Below the pieces are notes generated by a model. The model ran no database searches and was not told where the DNA came from. It was given only the letters and a program-made list of their open reading frames with translations. From Bosea sp. (in: a-proteobacteria) (GTDB lineage Bacteria; Pseudomonadota; Alphaproteobacteria; Rhizobiales; Beijerinckiaceae), in NCBI RefSeq assembly GCF_023953965.1, contig NZ_JAMLIX010000002.1, positions 1,219,501 through 1,283,500 on the forward strand: a stretch of DNA of 64,000 nt, read 5' to 3'. Of this stretch, positions 37,237 through 45,499 are shown in pieces. Numbering within the stretch: the first letter of the stretch is position 1; each line of letters begins with the position of its first letter. The position numbers and the translations under genes are program-made.

Positions 37237-37752
37237 TCAGGCCGCATTCTTGTCGGCATAGGCCTGAACCACGCGTGCCAGCTTGCCGGCGGGCGCGTTC
37301 GTGAGCTGCGCGAGCTTGGTAGCCGGGGCCTGGATAAGGCCGATGAGCTTGGCGCGCATGTCATCGAGCGAGGGCATCGTGGCCAGGGCCTTGACGCCGT
37401 CGGGGTTCAGGGCGGTCTTGCCCATCGCGCCGCCGAGGATGACGAGCTTGTCGTTCTCCTTGGCGAAGGCGGTGGCGACCTTCGGCGCCGCGACCGGATC
37501 GTTTGAATAAGCGATCAGGGTGGGACCCGTCAGCAGGTTGCTGATGGACGCGACGTCGGTGCCTTCAAGAGCGATCTTGGCCAAGCGGTTCTTTGCGACT
37601 TTGACGGTGGCGCCATTGGCCTTCATCTCGCGACGAAGCTTCTGGAACTGGGCCACGGTCAAGCCCGCATAGTGGGCCACGACGACGACCGACGTGTTCG
37701 CAAACACACCGTTCAGCGACGCGACGGCATCTTTTTTTGCCGCTTTATCCAC
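37237..37752 (-). CDS. rplJ: 50S ribosomal protein L10
   Basis: A 171-residue L10, which anchors L7/L12 dimers to the stalk base and in many bacteria represses its own mRNA. GTG at 37752 (DKAAKKDAVASLNGVF) with a GGAGAG box upstream is the best start; the frame is open to 37845 without family similarity. The ATHYAGLTVAQF-type segment (VVVVAHYAGLTVAQFQKLRR) is intact. A long leader with a strong hairpin precedes it. Confidence 0.97.
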   Translation of the reverse strand: MDKAAKKDAVASLNGVFANTSVVVVAHYAGLTVAQFQKLRREMKANGATVKVAKNRLAKIALEGTDVASISNLLTGPTLIAYSNDPVAAPKVATAFAKENDKLVILGGAMGKTALNPDGVKALATMPSLDDMRAKLIGLIQAPATKLAQLTNAPAGKLARVVQAYADKNAA

Positions 37753-37919
37753 TGGGCTCTCTCCGGTAGGCGACAAGCTTTGAAGGCTCGCCGCCGGTTG
37801 CAAATGCCGCTCTCCGGAACCCCGGTTGACACCGGCGCCCCGCACAGCGACGCTTGGTGCCCTGTCCCCGCTCCCGAGCCCGTGAAGGCCGCGACCGGGC
37901 GAGATGGTTCGAACCTCTT

Positions 37920-37941
37920 TTCCGGATCTCGCGATCCGGAA
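37920..37941 (-). promoter_or_regulatory. Leader hairpin with GNRA loop upstream of rplJ
   Basis: TTCCGGATC pairs perfectly with GATCCGGAA around GCGA (as RNA on the minus strand). It lies 168 bases before the rplJ start and is a candidate element of L10 autoregulation. Confidence 0.55.
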
Positions 37942-38166
37942 GCTTGAGCTCTTGCACCGTCTATGCAGGTCTCTTGACGAAATTATGCCCCCGGACGAAT
38001 CCGAAGCGCACCTGCAGTCTCAGACAGGACTTCGGGTGATTCTCGCCCGAAAGATCGCTCTTCCTGGCCCGAAACACCCATTTCTCGGTGAAAATCCACC
38101 GAAAACGCGAACGGACCCCCTCGTGCCGAGCACGCTGGAGCCCTGTCACTCATGGAAACAGGCGTG

Positions 38167-38195
38167 CGTATAGCGCCTTCGCCTGCTCCTGCCAA
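38167..38195 (-). promoter_or_regulatory. Promoter of rplJ-rplL-rpoB-rpoC
   Basis: On the minus strand TTGGCA and TATACG are separated by exactly 17 bases. Transcription would start near 38160, about 70 bases after the rplA stop region. Confidence 0.7.
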
Positions 38196-38227
38196 GTAGG
38201 CTCTTGACAGAATGAAATCAAGAGCGG

Positions 38228-38254
38228 GAGGCGGCCGGCGATCCGGCCGCCCTC
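38228..38254 (-). terminator. Hairpin after rplA, possible terminator
   Basis: A long GC stem (GAGG-GCGGCCGG paired with CCGGCCGC-CTC, one bulge) lies just past the rplA stop and is followed on the minus strand by CCCGCTCTTGATTTC, only loosely T-rich. Termination is probably partial. Confidence 0.55.
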
Positions 38255-38264
38255 CTCGAGCGCA

Positions 38265-38963
<699 letters not shown>

Positions 38964-38976
38964 TGTCAGCCTCCCC

Positions 38977-39408
38977 TCAGCCCACGACGTCCAGGCCCAT
39001 CGAGCGGGCCGAGCCACGGATCATGGTCGAAGCCGCTTCGACGCTGTCGCAGTTGAGATCGGCCATCTTCTTCTCGGCGATCTCGTTGATCTGCGCGGCG
39101 GTGACCTTGCCGGCATGGCCGCCGCGGCCGGGCGTCTTCGAGCCGGAGGTGAGGCCGGCGGCCTTCTTCAGCCAGTAGGACACCGGCGGCTGCTTCATCT
39201 CGAAGGTGAAGGAGCGGTCCTGATACGCGGTGATGATCACCGGGATCGGCATGCCCTTCTCCATCTGCTGGGTCTTCGCGTTGAAGGCCTTGCAGAATTC
39301 CATGATGTTGAGGCCGCGCTGACCGAGCGCGGGACCGATCGGCGGCGACGGATTGGCCGCGCCCGCCGGAACCTGAAGCTTCACGTAGCCCGTGATCTTC
39401 TTCGCCAT
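38977..39408 (-). CDS. rplK: 50S ribosomal protein L11
   Basis: A 143-residue L11 at the GTPase centre, needed for RelA activation and the thiostrepton site. The N-terminal domain with PAGAANPSPPIGPALGQRG, including the drug-contact prolines, and the C-terminal rRNA-binding domain are intact. It begins about 200 bases after the baeRF-like gene, a spacer that holds a 10-bp hairpin. Confidence 0.98.
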   Translation of the reverse strand: MAKKITGYVKLQVPAGAANPSPPIGPALGQRGLNIMEFCKAFNAKTQQMEKGMPIPVIITAYQDRSFTFEMKQPPVSYWLKKAAGLTSGSKTPGRGGHAGKVTAAQINEIAEKKMADLNCDSVEAASTMIRGSARSMGLDVVG

Positions 39409-39535
39409 GATGGCTGCTCCTGCCGTCCGCTCCGCTGCCTTTCGGAACGACGACGCCCCTGCCCGCGACGCTCTTCAGCCGGGGGCCGGGGTGGTTGCAG
39501 TGCGTGGTGCGGCGCCTGTGATCCGGCTGGCGACC

Positions 39536-39565
39536 GGCACGCCTCCCACGCGGTTGAGGCGTGCC
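39536..39565. other. Perfect 10-bp hairpin upstream of rplK
   Basis: GGCACGCCTC pairs with GAGGCGTGCC around a 10-base loop. It is 127 bases before the rplK start and 43 past the baeRF-like stop. It may end the upstream transcript or act as an L1-type leader element; there is no T tract. Confidence 0.55.
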
Positions 39566-39608
39566 CTATGACATAAGGCGACGCCGAAGGGAAGCCCGGA
39601 CGGAAGCG

Positions 39609-40730
39609 TCAGAGCGGATAGCGCAGGATCGCGGCGAGCTCGCCGCCGCCCGGAATCTCGCCGCGGCGGGCGGCGACGACGCGGGCGCCGGAGCGCATGG
39701 CCCGGCGCACGATCTCGTCGACGACACCGTAATTCACCGCATCGGCCGCAGCCGCGAAGGTCACCGCGCCGTCCTCGTCGGCCACGGTGCCCGGAACCGT
39801 GGAATCCATGTCGAAGATCAGGGTCTCGACCGCACCGAACGTCGCCGCCCGCGCAGCCTGGGCGACGTCGCCGGTGGCGCGGCCCTGCGAAGCGCGCTGG
39901 CCGTAGAGATCGGCCAGGGCGGCAAGATCGGCCGCATAGAGCGAATCGAGCACCTTGCGCGCCGCGGCCGCGATCTCGTGATCGGGCGTATGGTCGGCGC
40001 TGCCGGCGATCACCTCCCCGGCCAGATGCGGATAGCTGCAGACATTCTTGAAGATCGAGGCCAGCGGCTCGGCCGCGGCGACGATCAGCGGGCGCTCGCC
40101 GCCGCTCAGCACCGGCCGCAACGCCTTGTCGACGGCACGGGCGAAGCGCGTCAGCGAGTTGTGCTCGCTCGAGCCCTCGCTGCTCATCATGTCGCCGGTA
40201 CGGCTGCCATGCATGCTGCGCCCGAGCACCTGGCCGGCATCGCGCGGCAGATCGGGCACCTTGACCGGATGCGGCGGCAGATCGGGCGAAACCTCGACCA
40301 GACGCACATTGCCGGCGCCGATCGCCAGCACATAGGCGTGATGCGGGAAGGTGACTGAGCGGATCAACGGCTTCAGATGGAAGCGGTCCGAGACCTCGAC
40401 GAGATCGCCGAGATGGTTCGGCAGGCGATAGGTCAGCACGCCGGCTTCATTGGCGAAGATCGCCAGGCTGTTGGCCTGCTCCGCCCAGAAATCCTCGTCG
40501 TCGACCAGCGCCCCGATGCCCTCGGCCAGCGGCGCGATCGTGCGCTTGGCGATACCGGCCTGCTCCATCTCGGCAACGGCCTGGCCGAGCAGGTTCTTCA
40601 GCGTGATCCGCTCGGCCTTGGTATCCTGCGTGACCGGCGTCGTGCGCATGTAGATCGAGACGGCGGGGCTTCCGTTCCAGCCGGCGAGCTTCTCGATGTC
40701 GGCCCTGGTCGGCAGGTCGATATGCAGCAT
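39609..40730 (-). CDS. Probable baeRF-family (bacterial archaeo-eukaryotic release-factor-like) protein
   Basis: A 373-residue cytosolic protein. The opening LPTRADIEKLAGWNGSPAVS and SIYMRTTPVTQ resemble bacterial homologues of archaeal/eukaryotic eRF1 (baeRF families), and the last 90 residues (VETLIFDMDSTVPGTVADED and what follows) fit the eRF1 domain-3 fold. I see no GGQ motif, so classical peptide release is unlikely; a role on stalled ribosomes has been proposed for such families. AGGAGA seven bases upstream supports the ATG at 40730. It is placed between nusG and rplK, an operon junction that is otherwise highly conserved. Family assignment is from memory and only moderately sure. Confidence 0.6.
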   Translation of the reverse strand: MLHIDLPTRADIEKLAGWNGSPAVSIYMRTTPVTQDTKAERITLKNLLGQAVAEMEQAGIAKRTIAPLAEGIGALVDDEDFWAEQANSLAIFANEAGVLTYRLPNHLGDLVEVSDRFHLKPLIRSVTFPHHAYVLAIGAGNVRLVEVSPDLPPHPVKVPDLPRDAGQVLGRSMHGSRTGDMMSSEGSSEHNSLTRFARAVDKALRPVLSGGERPLIVAAAEPLASIFKNVCSYPHLAGEVIAGSADHTPDHEIAAAARKVLDSLYAADLAALADLYGQRASQGRATGDVAQAARAATFGAVETLIFDMDSTVPGTVADEDGAVTFAAAADAVNYGVVDEIVRRAMRSGARVVAARRGEIPGGGELAAILRYPL

Positions 40731-40832
40731 TCAGGTCTCCTATGGGGATGGCGGGGCCACCCGGCCCATTGGGGTGTTAACAGGGGCGAGCGCGGCTCGA
40801 ACTGATCGAGATCAAAGCCGAACGCCGGTTGC

Positions 40833-41366
40833 TCAGAGCTTCTCGACCTGCCCGTATTCGAGCTCGACCGGCGTGGCGCGGCCGAAGATCGAGACCGCGA
40901 CCTTGAGGCGGGCGCGGGCATGGTCGACATCCTCGACGACGCCGTTGAAGGAGGCGAACGGCCCGTCCGCGACCTTGACCTGCTCGCCGACCTCGAAAAC
41001 GATCGTGGGCTTGGGCCGCTCGATGCCCTCGGCGACCTGGCCCTTGATCCGCATCGCCTCATGCTCGGGGATCGGCATCGGCTTGGCCTTGTCGGCGCCC
41101 AGGAAGCCGGTGACCTTCGGCGTGTTCTTGATCAGGTGGTAGACCTCGTCGGTCATCTCGCACTTCACCAGCACGTAGCCGGGGAAGAACTTGCGCTCGG
41201 TATCGACCTTGCGGCCGCGGCGAACCTCGACGACCTTCTCGGTCGGCACCAGAACCTCCTCGAACTTGTCGGCGAGGTTGCGCTGCGCGGCCTGGTCGCG
41301 GATCGACTGGGCGACCTTGTTCTCGAAGTTCGAATAGGCGTGGACGATGTACCAGCGGGTGCTCAC
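40833..41366 (-). CDS. nusG: Transcription antitermination factor NusG
   Basis: A 177-residue NusG. The NGN domain (RWYIVHAYSNFENKVAQSI, then FFPGYVLVKCEM) binds RNA polymerase; the KOW domain with VGEQVKVADGPFASFNG binds S10 or Rho. GTG at 41366 gives STRWYIVHAY and is the family start; the frame is open farther through secE in another frame. It lies 14 bases after secE. Confidence 0.97.
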   Translation of the reverse strand: MSTRWYIVHAYSNFENKVAQSIRDQAAQRNLADKFEEVLVPTEKVVEVRRGRKVDTERKFFPGYVLVKCEMTDEVYHLIKNTPKVTGFLGADKAKPMPIPEHEAMRIKGQVAEGIERPKPTIVFEVGEQVKVADGPFASFNGVVEDVDHARARLKVAVSIFGRATPVELEYGQVEKL

Positions 41367-41380
41367 GTGCGTAATTCCGT

Positions 41381-41575
41381 TTAACGGGCGCCGAGGATGA
41401 GGCCGAGCACCCAGCGGATGACGGTGTCGGTGAAGAGGAAGAACAGGCTGGAGAGCACGATCATGGCGAGCACGAGGCCCGTGGTGATCAATGTCTCGCG
41501 GCGCGAAGGCCAGGTGACCTTGGAGCCCTCGGAGCGCACTTCCTGCAGGAACTGGAAGGGATTGGATTTCGCCAT
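41381..41575 (-). CDS. secE: Preprotein translocase subunit SecE
   Basis: A 64-residue single-span SecE. MAKSNPFQFLQEVRSEGSKV is followed by the conserved TWPSRRETL amphipathic helix and one membrane helix (LVLAMIVLSSLFFLFTDTVI). It stabilises SecY. The ATG at 41575 is the family start. It is 159 bases after the methyltransferase gene. Confidence 0.96.
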   Translation of the reverse strand: MAKSNPFQFLQEVRSEGSKVTWPSRRETLITTGLVLAMIVLSSLFFLFTDTVIRWVLGLILGAR

Positions 41576-41734
41576 GGACCACCTCGGGTTCCGAGCCGGC
41601 CCGCGATCTGCCGCGGGCCCGATTCGGCCGTCCTGAAACATTCGCGGCGCGGAACCCGGGGAGGGTCGCGCGCCGTCATCGCATGCCTCTTACATCGCTT
41701 GGCGCCGTTAGCCAAGAGCCTTGTCGGTTATCCG

Positions 41735-42466
41735 TCAGCTCCGCGCCGCCGCGATCAGCAGGAAGAAGGGCCGTTCCCGCTCCCTCGTCCAGGCAGGCTC
41801 GGCGGTGACCTGCTCCGGGCTCGGCGCCCATTCGACCAGCCTGTCCAGCCTGAAGCCCGCCCCCAGCAGCAGATCGAGATGGGTCGCGACGGCGCGGTGG
41901 CGCTTGACCACGCCCTCGGTGAGCCAGTTGCTGACCCGCCTGCCCTCGTCGAGATAGCCGTTGACCGGCCATGCCGCCCGGCCGTCCGCGTCGGTGAGCC
42001 ATTCCTGCCGCGTGGGCGCGGTCATGATCGGATGCTCGACCGAGCAAACCAGCGCCCCGCCCGGCTTCAGAGCCGCATGGACCTGCCCGAAGAGCCCGGC
42101 GAGATCCTCGATATAGTGGAAGGCGAGCGAGCTGTAGGCGAGATCGAAGGCATCCGCGGGCGGGGTATAACGTTCGAGATCGGCGCGCTCGTAGCTGACG
42201 CGGGAATCGTCCGTCTCGCGTTGCGCCCGTTCCAGCATTTTCTCGGAGACGTCAACGCCAAGGACGCTCGCAGCCCCCTCGCCCGCCGCAAAGCGGCAGA
42301 ACCAGCCGAAGCCGCAGCCGAGATCGAGCACCTTCCTGCCGGCGAGCTGCGGCAGCATTCCGCGCAGCACCGGCCATTCCGGCGCCCCGTCCAGCCCGTG
42401 GATCGAGCGCGGCAGCCGGCTGTAGCCCGCAAAGAAGGTCTCGTCGTCGTAGATGTTCTGGGTCAT
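41735..42466 (-). CDS. Class I SAM-dependent methyltransferase
   Basis: A 243-residue methyltransferase. The SAM-binding motif I VLDLGCGFGWFCRF is at about residues 46-59, the acidic motif II end VDVSEKML near 71-78, and the post-I region with YERADLERY and FDLAYSSLAFHYIED. The C-terminal VEWAPSPEQVTAEPAWTRE resembles ubiE/BioC-like small-molecule methyltransferases of unknown substrate. The gene is inserted between tRNA-Trp and secE, which are adjacent in most relatives, 50 bases after the tRNA. The very long frame reaching 43204 runs through the tRNA and is not real. Confidence 0.85.
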   Translation of the reverse strand: MTQNIYDDETFFAGYSRLPRSIHGLDGAPEWPVLRGMLPQLAGRKVLDLGCGFGWFCRFAAGEGAASVLGVDVSEKMLERAQRETDDSRVSYERADLERYTPPADAFDLAYSSLAFHYIEDLAGLFGQVHAALKPGGALVCSVEHPIMTAPTRQEWLTDADGRAAWPVNGYLDEGRRVSNWLTEGVVKRHRAVATHLDLLLGAGFRLDRLVEWAPSPEQVTAEPAWTRERERPFFLLIAAARS

Positions 42467-42516
42467 GAGGCGCCTTGCCAGCCGGCCCGGAGCGCATCGG
42501 CCGCCAGAAAGGCGGC

Positions 42517-42592
<76 letters not shown>

Positions 42593-42604
42593 GCAGGTGG
42601 GCGT

Positions 42605-42633
42605 GATGTGCCCCAAGGCGCAACGCATTTCAA
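42605..42633 (-). promoter_or_regulatory. Candidate promoter of the tRNA-Trp-secE-nusG unit
   Basis: On the minus strand TTGAAA and CACATC are separated by 17 bases; the start would fall near 42598, six bases before the tRNA. The -10 is weak but the spacing and position fit. It lies between the tRNA and the end of the broken hydratase gene, so the insertion preserved it. Confidence 0.5.
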
Positions 42634-42663
42634 GTCGAAATCGCGCCTCGCATCGGCGTCGTC

Positions 42664-43446
42664 TCAGGACGGGCCATTTTTGCCGCGGGCGCGACTGCTC
42701 AGGAAGCGCTCCATCATGCGTCCCGGCTCGCCCGTCCCATAAGCCTCGCGGTGGATGCGGACAGCCGCGTCGATCGCCTGGCGGAAGGCCGGTTCGGTCA
42801 TCTCGCGCAGCCATGCCTTGGTGAGCCGCATCGCGATCGGAGGCTTGGCGGCGAGCTGAGCGGCCAGCGCCAGCGCTTCCTCCAGAACCTTGCCCTCCGG
42901 GGCGATCCGGCTGAGCAGGCCGATGTCGAACGCCTCCTGCGCGCCCATCATCCGCCCCGTGAGGGCCAGATCGGTCGTCCGCGCAATGCCGAGGATCTCG
43001 CGCATGATCCATGGACCCGTGACGCTGGCGATACCGGAATTGATCTCCGGCTGCCCCATGGTGACGCCGGCGTGCCCGACACGCAGATCGCCGAGCAGCG
43101 CGACCTGAAAGGCCGAGCCGGCCGCGACGCCGTTGAGCGCCATCACCAGCGGCTTCGAAAGAGAACGGATCAGGCCATAGAGCAGGTCCCATTCCTCGAT
43201 CCATTCTTCGGCCCGGTCAGGATCGAATGTCTTGGTTTCATTGAGATCCTACCCGGCGCTGAAGGCCCTGTCGCCGGCGCCGGTGATCACGATCGCGCCG
43301 ATGTCCGGATCAGCCTCGGCCTTGGCCAGCGCCTCGATCAGCATGGCCCGCATCGGGGCATGCCACGCATTCAGGACTTTCGGCCGATTCAGCGTGATGA
43401 GCGATATCCCCTGACGGCTTTCCTGAAGGACGAACGCAGATTCCAT
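42664..43446 (-). pseudogene. Enoyl-CoA hydratase/isomerase-family gene broken by one amber codon
   Basis: A crotonase-family gene reading leftward from the ATG at 43446 (MESAFVLQESRQGISLITLN) with GGAG six bases upstream. After residue 65 the oxyanion motif reads FSAG-stop-DLNET: TAG at 43251-43249 replaces what in relatives is usually CAG (Gln) in FSAGQDL. The same frame continues without another stop to 42664 through NGVAAGSAFQVALLGDLRV and GQPEINSGI. A restart at 43146 or 43143 would lack the first third. A single C-to-T change explains the break, so the loss is recent, or the amber is suppressed. Confidence 0.85.
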
Positions 43447-43457
43447 GACGACTCCGA

Positions 43458-43480
43458 CAAGATTTAATGATAGATTAAAT
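43458..43480. promoter_or_regulatory. Candidate operator A upstream of the broken hydratase gene
   Basis: CAAGATTTAAT is followed by GATAG and ATTAAAT, so ATTTAAT/ATTAAAT form perfect 7-bp arms. It lies 12 bases before the start codon. The same 11 bases occur as the reverse complement at 53553-53563 in the divergent promoter region of the cassette. Confidence 0.55.
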
Positions 43481-43521
43481 TAGATAACATCCAGGTAATT
43501 AGGCGCTATCAGATGATTATT

Positions 43522-45495
43522 TCAATGCCTATAGCTGTCATTTCTATACCTACCCAGAAGTTCCGTCAGAATCTCCGGCTTCACGGGCTGGCCGCTCCTC
43601 CTGACCTCCTCACAAACGCGAGAGACCAGCAGATGCCGCCTGCGTGGATGTTCCTTCAACGCTTCTTCTGCAAGGGATGCGCGAAGTGACGGAGGCCAGA
43701 GCCGATCCTGCGCATCTCTTTCCGCTCCCCAGACAAATCCCTGCGACGGCTTGCCCTCCCGGCTTCGACGCATCCGAAGCGCCGCCGTCGCCGCTTCGTC
43801 GAGCCGTCCGTCTTCATCGGTGACGATGCCGTATGAGTTGGAGGCCTCTTCAGCCGTCAGGAGCCCGCCGCGCATGTCCGCCATCACGGAGGCCGCGTCG
43901 CGGGCGAGAGGATCGCCAAACCCTCCCCCCGCGGAGGAGGTGATGCGAAGGACATCCCCCGTCTCCATCACATGCACCGTGATCTTGCCGATCGAGCGCT
44001 CCCGGTCCGTCCCCGGATTGGCCAGAACCTCGGTCAGACAGCCCGCCTGCCCGCCATCCACGCCCCATGGGCGAAAATGAAACCGGTTCAGGCCGCGCAC
44101 CGTGATCGTGGCCCTGGGCCCGGTATTCTCGAATTCGATGGAGATCGCAGCCCCTCCCCGCCACTTGCCGGCGCCCTGGGAATCGGGAACCAGCCGATAG
44201 GAGCGTATCCGCAGGAAGGTCTCGACCTCGATGAACTCCGCCGGGATGTTCTTCAACGTGCCGTAACGGACATCCGTGGCATCGACGCCGTCCCGGCCGT
44301 TTCGCCCGCCCCCGCCGCCGCAGATCGGGTTGACCACGTTCACGCGGTTGTGGCCGGTGCGGCGATCGGGCTGGCCGACCACGATGATCCCGAGCATCCC
44401 GGCGCCGGCCGCCCCGATGCCACCCGGGACCGCCTGGTCGAGGCAGCCGATAATGGTGTCGAACACCCGGTTGTTGCTCGCCACCCGGGCGCCGCCCGCC
44501 GCCGGAAATTCCGCGTTCAGGATGGTGCCTTTCGGTGTCCTGGTCTTGATCGGCCGCAGGATACCGGTGTTGCGCGGCGTCGTCGGCTCCACCGTCAGGA
44601 CATAGGACACCATCGCCTGGACGAGCTGGGAATGCGTTCGCGATCCGCTGGTGAGGTTGTAGGCGGCGGGGATCTGGGGGTCGGTCCCCCGGAAATCGAA
44701 GGTGACCTCGTCGCCCTCGACGGTCATCTCGCAATTGATCAGGGAGAACTCGCCGTCCTCTATCCCCTCGAGATAGTCCGGAAACCTGTAGACCCCGTCG
44801 GGGATGCCCTTGATCACCGAGCGGGCCTTTTCCTCCGCGAAGGACAGGACATCGTCCATCCCCGCGCGCACGGCATCCTGGCCATAGCGCCTGCAGAGCT
44901 GGACCATGCGTCTTTCCATCCCTACCAGCGAGCCGAGCATCGCCTTGAGATCGCCCCACATCTCCTCGGGGATCCGGCTGTTGTCGAGATAGATGTCCCG
45001 GATATCCTCGTTCAGCACGCCGGCCCTGTAGAGCTTCATCGGCCTCACCCGCAGGCCTTCCTGGAAAACCTCGGTGAAGTGGGGGGAAATGCTTCCCGGC
45101 ACTGCGCCGCCCACATCGGTCGCGTGAACGAAGGCCCATCCGAACGCGATCAGCCTGCCTTCGACAAAGATCGGCCGGATCAGCGTTATGTCCATGATAT
45201 GCGTCAGCAATCCTTCCGTGCTGAAAGGATCGTTGGTGATCACGCAGTCCCCTTCCTGCCATTCCTCCTGCCTGAACATCGACAGGGTCTTCTGAAGGGG
45301 CGCGCCGATGATCGATGTGACGCCCGATTGCAGCGGATAGGCGAACATCTCTCCGTCCAGGGTCGCCATGGCGCATTGATAATCCTGCACCACCTTGACG
45401 AAGGTCGTCTTGGCCGTCCTGTACAGGGTGGTCGACGCTTCCTCGACGATCGCGTTGAAGCGGTTGGACAGGATCGCAGCTCTCATCTCATCCAT
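43522..45495 (-). CDS. hyuB: Hydantoinase B/oxoprolinase-family subunit with C-terminal extension
   Basis: A 657-residue HyuB-type subunit, partner of HyuA in ATP-dependent opening of hydantoins, 5-oxoproline or lactams. The metal-binding region reads TNDPF (88-91), THIMD (His99, Asp102) and HATDVGG (His124, Asp127). The Gly-rich GGGGGRNGRDG is near 393-403 and SAGGGFGDP near 521-529. Typical members end near residue 580; here about 75 further basic residues follow (HPRRRHLLVSRVCEEVRRSG), unlike the family. The ATG at 45495 lies four bases after the hyuA stop. Substrate unknown. Confidence 0.88.
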   Translation of the reverse strand: MDEMRAAILSNRFNAIVEEASTTLYRTAKTTFVKVVQDYQCAMATLDGEMFAYPLQSGVTSIIGAPLQKTLSMFRQEEWQEGDCVITNDPFSTEGLLTHIMDITLIRPIFVEGRLIAFGWAFVHATDVGGAVPGSISPHFTEVFQEGLRVRPMKLYRAGVLNEDIRDIYLDNSRIPEEMWGDLKAMLGSLVGMERRMVQLCRRYGQDAVRAGMDDVLSFAEEKARSVIKGIPDGVYRFPDYLEGIEDGEFSLINCEMTVEGDEVTFDFRGTDPQIPAAYNLTSGSRTHSQLVQAMVSYVLTVEPTTPRNTGILRPIKTRTPKGTILNAEFPAAGGARVASNNRVFDTIIGCLDQAVPGGIGAAGAGMLGIIVVGQPDRRTGHNRVNVVNPICGGGGGRNGRDGVDATDVRYGTLKNIPAEFIEVETFLRIRSYRLVPDSQGAGKWRGGAAISIEFENTGPRATITVRGLNRFHFRPWGVDGGQAGCLTEVLANPGTDRERSIGKITVHVMETGDVLRITSSAGGGFGDPLARDAASVMADMRGGLLTAEEASNSYGIVTDEDGRLDEAATAALRMRRSREGKPSQGFVWGAERDAQDRLWPPSLRASLAEEALKEHPRRRHLLVSRVCEEVRRSGQPVKPEILTELLGRYRNDSYRH

Positions 45496-45499
45496 GTTC

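Larger units (their letters stand above)
37753..38264. other. rplJL promoter and about 400-base untranslated leader
   Basis: No credible gene. It contains, in the direction of transcription, the rplA-end hairpin (38228-38254), a promoter (38167-38195) and a leader with a perfect 9-bp hairpin (37920-37941). In other bacteria the L10-L7/L12 complex binds this leader to repress translation; here that is an inference from position and structure. Confidence 0.7.
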
